A DNA stretch of 64,000 nucleotides from Quillaja saponaria (Eukaryota > Streptophyta > Magnoliopsida > Fabales > Quillajaceae). Position 1 is the first letter of the stretch. Every line of letters starts with the position of its first letter. Below the pieces are notes generated by a model. That model was not told the DNA's origin. It saw only the letters and a list, made by a program, of their open reading frames with translations, and searched no databases. The stretch lies in NCBI GenBank assembly GCA_029379385.1, contig CM055618.1:20375071-20439070 (forward strand), in the 5' to 3' direction. Positions 26,796 through 39,137 of the stretch are shown here, piece by piece. The position numbers and the translations under genes are program-made.

Positions 26796-29700
26796 TCACC
26801 CGTCAGATATTCTCATCTCCACTCCAAGAATGTCCTTCACTATCTCGTACGTCACGAATGCAATGGCTATAGATGGGACCACCTGAAAGAAAATGAGAAT
26901 ACACTTACAAATTTTTACACTAGTTACTTCATCTTCTCAACAGATGTCATGCAAAAAGTATTCGTAAACTAAATAATAAGCCTTACTCACCCTAAGAAAA
27001 CAAAAGCAATAATGCTCTAAGCCTCAAACGTATTAACTGACCTTCACTGAATTAGGGACTAAGCCCTTGTATAATGCTCCAAATCCCTCGTGCCGGACAG
27101 TTTTCCTGAATGCATCAATCATACCTGTATATTCAAGAGGTATCTTACTCTTCCTGTCACCAGTGACAACTGAAGCAGCATCTTTCCAGCCCACCATCTG
27201 CATTCTCCGACGAATAACATCAAGAGGGTATGCAACTGTCTGGCCAACAGTACCAGCAGCCGCGCCACATGCAAGCCTTGTAGCCACACTTAACTCAGAA
27301 TCTTCAGCTAGTCCAAATGGTTTGCTTTTAATCAACCAGTCTTTCAGAGATTCATATACAGCAAAATTGAGACCCACATAAGGAATCTGCAGCACCATAC
27401 AACAGAAATGAGAATTCAAATATCATCTGAAATAAGAGAATACAAATTATGTTAAAGAAATGAGAATCTAGTTCTAGTTAAATAATGAATACATAAATAT
27501 CAATACCCTACTGTCACATCCCACCAGAAACTAAAAGCATCACTAAAATGCAAGCCTAAACTCTATCTGCCTGCCAACTTGTGTATATTGAGGTAAATAA
27601 ATGAATGAACATAACTGGATTATAGTATAATTAGATTAGAAATCAACATACTATATATATATAGTGTATTTTAAGAACCGAGGTATTACTAAGCAAATAA
27701 AACAGATACAAAAAAACCGAGATACTTACAACTCCTATGACAGAAGGTAGCCAGCCTTTGTACAAAGCCCGAGGGCCTTCTTCCCGGAAGACTGTCGAAA
27801 GAGCATGCAAGATTCCTCTGTACTGGTGAGGAGATTTCTCCGTCTACAAAATTAATACAAAAAGCAAAACACTAGCCATCAAAACCAAATATCAATGAGG
27901 AATCCCCACTTTCCAGAAAATGTACACCTCTGAGGTCTATTCCAACCAAAGTCCAAAACAAAAAAAAACTGTACAACACCTGCACAGTTAGCCGTCCCCG
28001 CACCATGTCCATTGGGTAAGTTGCAGACATAGCAATGATTCCAGCACATGCACCAGCTCCAAGACGTAGAAGAGGAGTGAGTTGAGCCTCTTCTGCATGA
28101 AGGCCAAAAACAATAAAAGTCATAATTAATGGAGTGCACATACAACCAGTCAACTAAATAATCAAGCCTAATAAATGCAGGAAAAAAAAATTCAAAGGAA
28201 GATACTCGTTCTTTATTAACCTAAGACCACCAGTAATGCAGAAAATCACATGATTTAAAACTGAATTCTTATCAACTCCAGATAAAACCCATGTTTATTT
28301 AATGTATGATTTATTTGGACTTTGGAATAGTTCAATTTATTCAACTTGAAATATCATCTGACAACATGAACAAGAATAGCAAAAAGATGATGATGAGGAT
28401 CACATCATCATGAACATGTAGAAAGAATTTCTGATGAACAACAAGCTTTTTCTATTAACAGCACATTGTAGTATGTTCTTGTAACTTCAGTCAAACAATT
28501 CAATATCAGGATAAACACAACCCCCTAACTTTGTGGTATCATACCAATATAGGTCTCAACAAGATTTTAGATGTGCAAGAGAGTGACTTAAGGAAGAGAA
28601 AGGGTTGACCATACCGTTTCCAGGTTGCTGCCTGATAAAGCCATAGAATACCACTGTATTCATATAAAGCAAAAGAAGAGAAAAAGGCATAAGATCAGTG
28701 CTGAACTGAGTTCAACTCTAAATATGAATTTACATCCTTACATGAAATGAAAGTAAATGGGAGTCAAAATGCATTCACAAGAAGGAAAAAGAAAAAAGAG
28801 TGCAGATGCATACTTAGATGCTTGCTCATAGCTAAAGAACTTGACTGCTGAGTTTGGGACAATACGAGCACAATTAGTTCCGTTTCCTTTAAACATCCCT
28901 TTTAAACCCTCAGTTTTCCATATATAATTCAACCCTTGGATTGTTCCATTGTATTTTATACTGTGAGGATTTTGAACCTGCATATTCAAGAACCAATCTT
29001 ATTCACTACACAGAAAACTGTCATGCTTGCAATCTCTTTCTTATTCATATGCCAAATCACCTGCCCACTCACCAACAGCCACACTTTTCCCGCAGAGGGT
29101 TGATAATTATAAGCACAGAGATAGCATCACGAGTATATACAACTGAAGAGAGGCTCACGAAAATAGTAGGGATGCTTATAGGGAAACAACCCAGATGCAG
29201 CACATAAATATAAACATAAAGTGAGGTGTGAATGAGGAGAATTAAAATGCTCAAAGATACTAATGATTTGAAAAATATATATATATATATTACAAGAGAG
29301 TACCTGTAGCAGAATCTTCAATCTCTCCAATGGAGCAACGGCAGTGCGTGACCTAGAATAGACAATATATATACCATTAAGATTTGATAAACTTCAAGAT
29401 GAGAAATTTGCTTCAAAGTTCAGATATGCATGTTCTATAGTTAGGACTCCAATGTGTAAATAGATACGCAGCATCACCTATCAATATTTCTAATAACAGG
29501 CTTCAGTATAATAATATGTCTAACAACAAATTCAGCCACATCAGTCACTACAATGTCCACAAATAAACACTGCTCCAACCATGCCAATATCGAACCATCA
29601 CTCACTTCAAAAGCATAAAATAAAATTCACCAAAGAATGAAAAAAAAAAAAAAAAACCAACAACAACAACTACTGAGTTCTGAATTGCAGACTTGCAGTC

Positions 29701-30539
29701 ACCATTCTTCATAGCCACATAATACAACTAAAATTTTCGTAGTAGCTTTCTTCCTAATTTGCAATAAGTCAGTTAAGGCTGTAAAGCATGTAATAAAGCA
29801 AAGGCGATTAGAGCACCTCCTCAAAGAAGAAGAAGAAAAAGATCCGATAACAGAGAGAGAAATGAACTGACAAGAAACATTTAAAATTATGGCACTAAAA
29901 ACGCTTAGCAACCATGATCCATGTCCAGAATTCAAATTAAGCTCTCAAACTTATGAATAGAGTCAGTCCTCAATCTTGATTATCAATCTTGATTATCTTG
30001 AAATATTGAAAATTTGCTTGATCGCTTGTTCCGTATAACCATCCAAAACATAGTAACACGAACCTCTCAAGTCTCAATAAATGCTCAAATTCAACAAACA
30101 ACCTTGTAAATGACTGATATGTAGCATCAGATGCTCTAAAGTTGGCAGAAAACTCCAGGAACGACAACGGTGATTATAAAAGAGATATGCGAAAATATCC
30201 AACCAGACAACTTTTTGAAGGTTTTAAAAAGAAGTAAAGGAGTGAGCATAAACGAAAGACAAGAAAACATTGTCATCGCCTACACAGGGGGAGAGGTGAG
30301 GGAAGCAGTACAACCAAAGAGTAAAAGAGATTCACAACTCAAAAAAAGCAACGAAACGTAGAAGATGAAACTCACACTCCACCGGCGACTCCTCCGGCGA
30401 CAAGAGACTTGCAAATGCTGAGAAGCGCATGACTAGGCGCCTTTACTCCTCCATTCGTGAGCTTCGCTTCATCCGCGAAATTCACGATCGTCGAGACAGC
30501 GGACTCACTTGACTTTCCGACCGCATCTTCAGACACCAT
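26796..30539 (-). CDS. ADNT1: Mitochondrial adenine nucleotide transporter ADNT1 (one frame-breaking base)
   Basis: Eight exons on the minus strand: 30376-30539, 29304-29352, 28814-28977, 28615-28653, 27980-28092, 27730-27843, 27042-27386, 26796-26882. It is a mitochondrial carrier with three repeats and signatures PLERLK, PMDMVRGRL and PLDVIRRRM. The N-terminus MVSEDAVGKSSESAVSTIVN and the C-terminus VEMRISDG are those of plant ADNT1, an inner-membrane exchanger of AMP/ADP/ATP related to the CoA/APC carriers. Exon 4 is 39 bases where the family needs 38: an extra base near 28634 (TAT C AGG CAG) breaks the frame. Without it the protein would have 357 residues. No alternative splice site restores the frame. 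The ATG at 30539 is the family start. Probably functional in the organism, with a sequence error here. Confidence 0.9.
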
Positions 30540-32088
30540 TGAAACCTAATGGTATCAACCTGGACGGAACTCTATGAAAAACGGAGAAACACCAGTTCTC
30601 CGGCTATTCTCGAGGTCTCCGACGACTATCAGAGATGGCGAGTTCGCATTTGAAGGCTGTGCTACGAGCGATGGAGGATATTGGCCTTCTGAGAAAGGAA
30701 AACGAAATAGAAAATGATTTTCCTATTAAATAAGACTGTATGATGTGGCTAACTGTATCCGTAGAACTGGAAAGTTGGGTTCGTAAGCTTAAAATGAAAC
30801 GGGTTGTGCTGTCGCCTCGCCGATAGCAACGTTCAGAGGGTAATTGGGGGTATTACAAAAAAAATTAGCTCCTGGGTGTTTTTGGATAATCCACCATTGG
30901 AAAGCTACTAGTTATTCTACGATTGGCCAGCTTACTTTTTTATTTTTTTCTTTTTCCCAATAAATGGAATACACACATTAATAACAACAGAAATTGATTT
31001 CAATATACATTATAGTGTAGTGTAATTTGATTTCTTAGGTCGAAAAGACTTTGTCAAATTTGTCAAAATCTCAAAAAATCATATAAATGAGGGATGACCA
31101 ATCAAAGTTAGTATCAAAGGTTATCTCATTAAGAACCTGATTGTATTTTGGTGAGACAATAGAAAGTTATTTTTATAATTAAAAAATAAAATTTCCTGTA
31201 GAAAAGTTTCAAGTGAAATGGTTGGTTTTATATGTATTACATTGACTTATAATATTTATCTCTATTTTTTTTATGAATATGTCACATCATTATCAAAAAT
31301 TTATAAAATATTTTTTTATAAATCATAATTATCTCATGGATATGATACAAGCAGAAAAAACTATTGACAAATATATTTCGGCTATATGTTACTTTGAATA
31401 CAAGTAATGTTATGTAATATTCCTGTAGTTTACACAGAGGTAAAGCCATATAATATTCTTAGTTAGACTACGTAATGAATATGCTTTCCTGTTGGAACTG
31501 ATATTTAATTAACTTGTAGCATTTAGTGTCTCTTTAACAAGAAAATGTAAAGCTAGTTGTATCAAATACAAACGCGAACTTCTCGTTTAGTAATTTTTTA
31601 AGGCAACAGCTCCTGAAGGGTCCCTCCCGGCCCGAGATAGACCGCCAAAGGAGACCAATCCCAACCTTAACACATGAATTATGAATAAGAGAAAAAAATT
31701 CATCAAATTATAGTGGATTTTTATATACGAAACAATGTTGCATCACACATAAAAATTCTTAAAATATTTTATAAAACAATACGTCATGGAGTCTATTTAA
31801 AAAAAAATTATTATTTTCAGTAAACCCTTTTTAGGGTCCAATTAATGAAGGGTTCTTTTATTTTTTACCTGAAATTTATTATTTTTGGCGTTAACCTTCT
31901 ATTGCTTAATGAAACCTTAGCTTTTCCCAACTTAAAAAGGAAATTAAAAGAAAAAGCTCCTAATTTTGGGTGAGGAAGATTTAGTTTTAACAGGTGGAGT
32001 AGATCTAGATATTGTCAATATTAAAAGGAAAAAAAAGAAAAAGAACACCGACATTTGTCTCGTCTCGTGTCAGCTTCAATGATTTCTT
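30540..32088. other. Intergenic region between divergent ADNT1 and TBL genes
   Basis: Promoter side of both genes; AT-rich from 30.9 kb. No coding sequence is supported. A short GC-rich stretch near 31610-31670 stands out in composition, but I do not recognise it. Confidence 0.55.
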
Positions 32089-32313
32089 GCAAGTTTCAAC
32101 GTACGTGGCTTCGATGTAAATCTGTATTTAATATAAACCAGATTCGCAGTGGTAAATAGGATTTATGTCCTGAGGACCAGTAGCAAGTTTCAACGTGCGT
32201 GTCTTCGATGTAAATCTGTACTTAATATTTAAATCAGATTCCAGAGGTAAATCGGATTTATGTGTTAAGGCCCAGTAGCAAGTAGCAAGTAGCAAGTAGC
32301 AAGTGGCAAGTAG
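32089..32313. repeat. 94-base tandem duplication followed by a heptamer array
   Basis: A unit starting GCAAGTTTCAACGT occurs at 32089 and again at 32183 (period 94, about 85-90% similar by eye). Its end, AGTAGCAAGT, has expanded into about five copies of the heptamer GCAAGTA at 32278-32313. The array lies about 110 bases before the TBL start codon, so it is in the core promoter or leader. Confidence 0.9.
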
Positions 32314-32419
32314 GAAGGAGCAGGTGAAGTCGGTTTCAAAGACCCTTTTTTACTTTAATTTTTGGTGTTTGTGCATCTACTATCTGAGATTGAGAGAGAG
32401 CAAAGGAAGTAGGAGGGAG

Positions 32420-35088
32420 ATGAAGCTTGATTTTTTGAAGCAAAAGTTTCCCCAGAAGCACAAACATTTGATAGTGAAGTTTTTGGTAGCCATTTTCTTG
32501 ACCGGGGTCGCTTGCCGATTCCTTTTCTTTCAATCCGAAGAATTTTTGCCCGTTTTAGAATCCCCTTTTCCCGAGAAAACTGTTGTTCCAGAATTCACTC
32601 TTCCTGCACAAGTTCCTTATAATTTAGATCAAATATCTCCAAAAGGTGAGAGGAATTGTGCTTCTCATTTTGTTTTATTAGTTAATTTTGACTATTGCCC
32701 CTTTCGGTTTCGTTTGCATATATACAAAAAATTCAGCTTGGAATAGATTATTATTCTTGTAAATTGTGGGGTGTTATTAAATATTTAGTGTAATGGAGAT
32801 CTGAACACCACGTATGGCATTGTGATTTGGCGTATTGGCAGTAGAAATGGGTTTTGTCTAATTAGATTGCCTTTATAATGCTGAAAATTCTGATAGGTAT
32901 GCTTCCAATAAGTTCAAACTGCGTGGTTCATTGATCCACTGTTATCTGCTTTGGTTAAGTGCCCTTCTTCTTTTCCTGGATAACAGATATATAGTCACAC
33001 ATGCACAATGTACAGATAGTTTGAATTCTACCTATTAAACTTTTGTTGCTCCAGATTTTAATTCAGGCGAGAAATGTGATACTTTTACTGGGGAATGGAT
33101 CCCAGACCCGTCTGGTCCAATTTACACTAACAAAACATGCAAACTCATCGAAAGTCCTCAGAACTGTATGAGAAATGGACGCCCAGATACAGGATACCTG
33201 TATTGGAGGTGGAAGCCACGAGGCTGTGAGTTACCTCGGTTTGATGCAGAAAGATTTCTTGACATGATGCGAAACAAAATATGGGCATTGATTGGCGATT
33301 CAATAGCGCGCAACCATGTGCAGTCGTTGTTGTGCATGCTCTCAACGGTATGTGTTAGCATTGCTGAATAGAAAATTATTGATAATAGATAGCAGGCTTC
33401 TTTGGCATTAGTATGGTGTGATATTTATGAATGTCAGGATTCAGGAACAGGCAGATGGTTTGCTTTTAAGTTTTATCTCATAATTTTCTATTAACTCCCT
33501 TAGATAAAAAAAATAAAAGAACTCCGAAGTATATACAACTTACCATTCTTTGATTCGTAGAGTGAATGCTGTATGTAGGAAATAGATCCTGATACACATT
33601 GAGGAATGTTTAAACCATGCGTGGCATGCATTATTACATGTGGAATTACTTTTTCATAAGTAGCCTCTTGATATTATCACTTATTAACGTCAGTTCAGTC
33701 AAACCAACCGGATCTTAGTTCATTAACAATTTCTATAGGACTACATTGTTATCATTCTTTGTCACTTATTAGATCTCTACAATTCCTTTTCTTTGCATAT
33801 TTGTGTTTACGATTAAAAAGTAACAACTGTTTTTGATATATTGATTCGAGTTGCTCAATCTTGAAATTTGGGTCTCATCTCATCACTCCTTGTAGCTTTG
33901 TGTTCAATTATCTCATACCATTTCTGTTGTATATGATCATCATCAAACTCAAGTTTGATTGATTATCAAAGTACACAATGTGATGACAATAATTCCTGAT
34001 AATCATTTTTCTTAAAGGTGCTGTTTTGAATTCAAAATTTGTTTTATTTTTTATAGATTCTGGTGTTTAGTCACATTTGAGATCTTGAATTGGTTTGACT
34101 TTGTTTTGGGCTGGCATTTTCCTGTCTATGTAATATAATAATTGCTGGTAGAGAATCCCATTGCAACAGAATGCCCACGTTATGGCGGATGATTCATTTT
34201 AGGGAGCATGATTTTTGGACATATTTGTCACACTCTGGAACCTTTCCGGAGGGAATTATGCAGCTTAGTCAGTTGAACTATTTTGTCCTTCAGGTGGACC
34301 GACCTGTACTGATCTACCATGATGAGGAATACAAGTCGAAAAGATGGCTTTTCCCTTCATACAACTTCACTATTTCAGTTATTTGGTCACCATTCCTTGT
34401 AAAAGCTGCTATTTTTGAGGACTTCAATGGGGTTTCAACTTCTGAAGTTGAGCTGCATCTCGACAAACTTGATGATAACTGGACAGATCTATACAAGAAC
34501 TTGGACTACATGATAATTTCGAGCGGGGAATGGTTTCTAAAATCTTCAATTTACTATGAGAATGACACTATACTGGGTTGCCATTACTGTCCTAAAAGGA
34601 ACTTAGCAGAGCTGGGGTTCAATTTTGCTTATCGCAAAGCCCTGCAATTTGTGATGAATTTCATAGTGACTTCCAATCACAAAGGCTTAATATTTTTCCG
34701 GACATCCCAACCAGATCACTTTGAGAATGGGGAGTGGTTTAATGGTGGAACTTGTGAGAGAAAGGCACCAGTGAAAGAAGGTGAGATCCAATTAAAAGAG
34801 TTGAACAGTATCCTTCGTGACATTGAATTAGAGGAGTTTGCCAAGGCAGCTGTAAAAGCTTCAAAGAATGGGGTGAATCTTAAACTTCTTGACCTTACAC
34901 CACTTTCGTTGTTGAGGCCTGATGGGCATCCAGGTCCATACAGACAATTTCATCCATTTGCCCGGGGAAAAAATGCCAAAGTTCAGAGAGATTGTTTGCA
35001 TTGGTGCTTACCCGGGCCAATAGACTCTTGGAATGATGTGATAATGGAGATGGTGGTAAACGGCCAAGAAAATCAGCCATTCCGTTGA
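32420..35088 (+). CDS. Trichome birefringence-like (TBL) polysaccharide O-acetyltransferase
   Basis: Three exons, 32420-32645, 33055-33347 and 34294-35088, give 437 residues. The N-terminus has a short basic cytosolic tail and one membrane segment (about residues 15-36, core LIVKFLVAIFLTGVACRFLF), so it is a type II Golgi protein. The TBL domain begins near CDTFTGEWIPDPSGP. The GDS motif is IGDSIARNH in exon 2 and the C-terminal DxxH motif is DCLHWC in exon 3, supplying the Ser and Asp-His of the esterase-like site. Family members acetylate xylan, mannan or pectin; the substrate cannot be told. It lies next to ADNT1, as TBL26 (At4g01080) and ADNT1 (At4g01100) do in Arabidopsis (from memory). 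Frame intact; ATG 32420 is the first in-frame ATG. Confidence 0.93.
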
Positions 35089-35449
35089 TAAAGAAGAGAA
35101 TTGGTGGCACATTTAAAGTTGCTGGCTGGCCTGTGAATATTACGGTTCTTTATGCTGATTGCAGACAGTTACTCCCACAACACATTTATGCTGGTCTTGA
35201 CTACTACTGTTTGTATAATCATTTTATGAAGGTACACCAGATAGCGAAAAGGGATTGTGATTTATGCCAAAATATATAGCGGTTATTTGACTTTTAGCTC
35301 AAAGTTTATCTGAGTTTCCTTTTGAGCTATATGTAGCATAAATTCCTGGTTATCTGAGACTTCTACTTCCATCTTTTTTTTCCTTTCGCACATGCTATTG
35401 ATTTCATGGCTTGATTTCTTTCTGAACGATATTTACTTGATTGATTTCA

Positions 35450-35996
35450 AACGGCATGATTAATCTCCTTGAGAGATCCCATTAACCTGAGCAAGAAAAT
35501 ACTTGATTGACTTCAATTAACGGCTTAATCTCCGTCTGAGTCGGAAATAGAGTCGTCAATCCGTGCCAACCAGATTTAAGTATTTATATGGCCTCAGACT
35601 CTTGATAATTCTATCATGAAGATGGAATACCGGGGTAGGCTTTAGAAAAGGTAAAATAGAAATAAATAAAAAAATTTGTAATAAGGATATTCATTACGAA
35701 ATAATAAATATTGTTATTAAAATTTAATAATTAATTAAATAACACTATAATTTTTATCATTAACTACAATAATTGCAACAAAAAAAATTACTATATATAT
35801 TTATGGCACTTGCTAGTATTCTACGAATGGTATCAAATTTGAAGCCTATCTGTAGAAAGGGAATTGTTCAAATGCATATCCTTAGATTCATTTCACCAAC
35901 GGTCAAATTGCTCTCTATATGGTAAAACTTTCGCTCGGATCTCAAACGGCTCTAAAATCTCAAATAGTACTTTTGAATTTGAAAAATCCGACCGTT
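35450..35996 (+). promoter_or_regulatory. Cluster of AACGG (MSA-type) cores upstream of the 3xHMG-box gene
   Basis: Five AACGG cores lie at 35450-35454, 35519-35523, 35898-35902, 35945-35949 and (reverse) 35992-35996. The best, ACCAACGGTCA, differs from the mitosis-specific activator consensus YCYAACGGYYA at only one position. Three cores fall within 100 bases and sit about 20-120 bases before the TATA box. MSA elements bind three-repeat MYB (MYB3R) factors and drive G2/M expression, which fits a mitotic 3xHMG-box protein. The function is inferred. Confidence 0.65.
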
Positions 35997-36015
35997 GTAC
36001 TTCCTATCTCCTTTC

Positions 36016-36022
36016 TATATAT
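36016..36022 (+). promoter_or_regulatory. Probable TATA box of the 3xHMG-box gene
   Basis: TATATAT lies 99 bases before the ATG at 36115, just downstream of the AACGG cluster. Confidence 0.5.
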
Positions 36023-36114
36023 TACTTCCTCACTCCACAGGCTCCAATTACAACTTTCACCATTCCTGAAATTCTCTGCCTCTTCTCATTCTAATTCCGT
36101 CGCATCCCTTATCC

Positions 36115-38567
36115 ATGTCAGATATCATGGCAGAGATCATTTCCGGTAATTTCGTTACTAAGAAGCCAAGGAAGAGCAGGAAGGCACTGAAGGAGAAAAA
36201 CCCATCAACAAACGAGGACAATATCTTGGCCGCGAAGGCCTCTCAGCCGTCTCCAACTTTGGTTTCTCCTCCGTCCAATGACATTGAAAAGGAGAACCAT
36301 GACAGTCTTTCTCAGTCTCGCTGCTCTCCCAAGAAGGGAAAAGCTGTATCGAAGAAGCAATCAAAGCAATCTTTCGAAAAAGACTTGCAAGAAATGCAAG
36401 AAAAACTGCAGCAGATGTGCCTGGAGAAAGAGAAGACCGAAGAGCTACTGAAATCCAAAGATGAGATGTTAAAGCTGAAGGATGAAGAGCTCGAAACCCG
36501 GGGCAAAGAGCAGGGAGAAGCTTCAGATGGAGCTGAAGAAGTTGCAGAAGCTGAAGGAATTCAAACCCACTATGGTTCGTTTTCTCTTGATGCTTTTCTT
36601 TCCAGTTTTTACCATCTGTTCTGTTATTCTGAGACTTGGGGACATAATTGATGTTAGTTGTTTTGATTGTAGTTGCTTTATTTGTGTATTTTGATGCTAT
36701 ATTGGATGCCTCCTGTTTTGCTTTCTCGGTGCTTGATATTTGGTTGCTGAGAAAGGGAGGGAGGCAAATACAGTCTGAGAGTTAATCCCAAACCTTAATT
36801 TTGAGAGATTTAGTTGAATGTTTCTTTAGATCTGTGTTGAAACACCAGTAAGATGGATAATGATTTTTGAATTCCTTTCCCTGACGTGCTGTTTTTTTTT
36901 TTTTTTTCCGTTTTGTTTTATCAGACTTTTGCATTACTGGGAGACAAGGAACAAGACAAGAAAAAGAATGGGTGCTCTGAGAAGAAAAGGCCTCCTCCAC
37001 CTTACATTTTGTGGTGCAAAGATCAATGGAATGAGGTAGGGCTAATATATTGTTTGAGAATCAAAATAAATGTCAAAATCTTCGTCTTATACATTCTTGA
37101 CATGCAGATCAAGAAAGAGAACCCAGAGGCAGAGTTTAAAGCTGTCACAAACATGTTGGGGGCTAAATGGAAGAACGTTACTGCAGAAGAGAAGAAGCCT
37201 TACGAGGAGAAGTATAAGACTAAAAAGGAAGCTTATTTGCTTATAGTTGCAAAGGAAAAGCGCGAGAGTGAAGCGATGAAACTCTTGGAAGAGGAGCAGA
37301 AACAGAAGACTGCAATGGAAGTGCTTGAACAGTATATGCAATTTCAACAGGAAGCAGAAAGAGACAATAAGAAGAAGAAGAACAAGTAAGTTATCCCAAC
37401 CCCAGGTCTGTGTTTGACATAGTACAGTATTGTTAATATTCTTCTTTATACTTTTGTTCACAGGAAGGAGAAGGACCCATTGAAACCAAAGCATCCTATG
37501 TCAGCATTTTTCTTGTTCACAAACGAGAGGCGGGCAGCTCTTCTTGCAGAAAACAATGGTGTCTTAGAGGTAATTTTTCGCTATCCAAATATGAAATCTT
37601 GAGTATTTATCTTGGTGTCTTTTACTAGCTTGAGTTTTCTTAGTCATACGTGTAACGGGTGCTTCTCCAGGTTTCAAAGATCACATCTGAAGAGTGGAAA
37701 AACATGACAGAAAAACAAAAGAGTCCTTATGAAAAGGTTCGCCCGTCCCCAATACTCTGATTTCACATTATCTTGGTGTCTTTTACTAGCTTGATCTCTT
37801 ACTATCTGTAGTCTGAAACTCACAGATGGCAAAGAAAAACAAGGATAAGTATATGCTAGAAATGGAGGCCTACAAACAGAAGAAGGAAGATGAAGCTACC
37901 AATCTTAGAAAGGAAGAGGAGGAGCATATGAAACTTCAGAAACAGGAGGCCTTGCAACTGCTGAAGAAGAAGGAGAAAACTGAAAATCTAATCAAGGTTA
38001 TTTTTAATATTCACGACTTGTTAAATAAATTTCAGTCATTTGTGGCTAATTAGCTTAGTCAATCAGCAGAAAACGAAGGAGAATCTTCAGAAGAAGAAAC
38101 AGAACAAAGAAGACAAGAAGAAATCTGACCCTAACAAGCCTAAGAGGCCTGCATCCTCGTTCATCCTATTCAGGTAAATTTAATGGGGGTAAAGCTGCAC
38201 TTGCATAAGGTTTAATAACGAAAATTGTGGGGTTCTCAAATGTTACCCTAAAATTTATGCAGCAAAGAAGCAAGGAAGAGTTTATTGGAGGAACGACCAG
38301 AGATCATTAACTCCACCCTCAATGCATTTATCTCATTGAAATGGAAGGTAAAATTGTTACTGCTTGTTCACATTGTGAAAAATGTCTATTTTTAGTCATG
38401 GAAACTAACCCTTCTTGTACAATTCTTAGGAACTGAAAGAGGAAGAGAGACAAGCCTGGAATGACAAAGCTTCAGTGGCAATGGAGGCTTACAAGAAGGA
38501 AATGGAGGCATACAACAAATCATTTGCTGCAACCATGGAACAGAAAACAGAAGAACAAATCTATTGA
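36115..38567 (+). CDS. 3xHMG-box chromatin protein (one frame-breaking base in exon 1)
   Basis: Nine exons: 36115-36574, 36925-37035, 37108-37385, 37464-37569, 37671-37736, 37826-37996, 38070-38173, 38263-38347, 38430-38567. The protein has a basic N-terminus (TKKPRKSRKALKEKN), a coiled coil, then three HMG boxes: KKRPPPPYILWCKDQW..., KPKHPMSAFLFTNERR-like, and KPKRPASSFILF.... This is the architecture of plant 3xHMG-box1/2 (At4g11080/At4g23800), which load on condensed mitotic chromosomes. In exon 1 an extra G at 36513-36515 (GAGCAGGGAGAAG, where the family reads EQ-EKL) shifts the frame before LQMELKKLQKLKEFKPTM. With that base ignored all junctions agree and the length is 505 residues. A second in-frame ATG at 36127 is also possible. 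Confidence 0.88.
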
Positions 38568-39137
38568 GCTTGCTGATGTTCAAATGTTTATTGAACTGCA
38601 ACTTGTTTACCTCAGATCAAAGTTTTGATCTGTTTTTGGTTGCCATCTTTGTCTTTCCAATTTTAGTCATGACTCTGTAATCTGTCCATTATTATCTAAA
38701 TTTGAATGCAATGTCATTTTTTACAGTAAATTTATACACAAAATGTATCAAATAATCCTAGCCATATAGAATTTATCTAACATTGTCTAACTGAGAAGGC
38801 TGAGCTGTTAAGAGTGGGACGTAATCACCCCTTAACCTGTATTTCGGACTTACTCATAAAAAAAAAAAATAATAATAATAAATAAATAAATAAAAACCTA
38901 CCCATGTCCAATATCCGTCGTTGACAAACTCCGACAGCACTAAGAATTTTTTCCTCGAATTAACCGACAGAGGATCACAGATAGATCTCCAGCTCAAAGA
39001 TTCCTCCCATAGTTTCGGTATCTCCTCCTTTCCAGTTCACATGAACTAATTCGCGAATTCCAAGGCGAAAAAATTTACAAGGACCCCTCCAAGTCATACA
39101 ATTCCTCGATCTTATATCTCCTCCCGGCGGGGCATCA
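38568..39137. other. Intergenic region between 3xHMG-box and GABA transporter genes
   Basis: Short 3' and 5' flanks, with AT-rich simple sequence near 38860-38895. No gene seen. Confidence 0.6.

Larger units (their letters stand above)
35089..36114. other. Intergenic region and promoter of the 3xHMG-box gene
   Basis: Contains the TBL 3' UTR, then AT-rich sequence, then the promoter described below. No coding sequence. Confidence 0.6.

Noticed and set aside
34171..34293. Upstream extension of the TBL third exon to an in-frame ATG
   Set aside because: The acceptor at 34291-34293 joins exon 2 in frame to the conserved VDRPV block; the 41 extra codons are intron.
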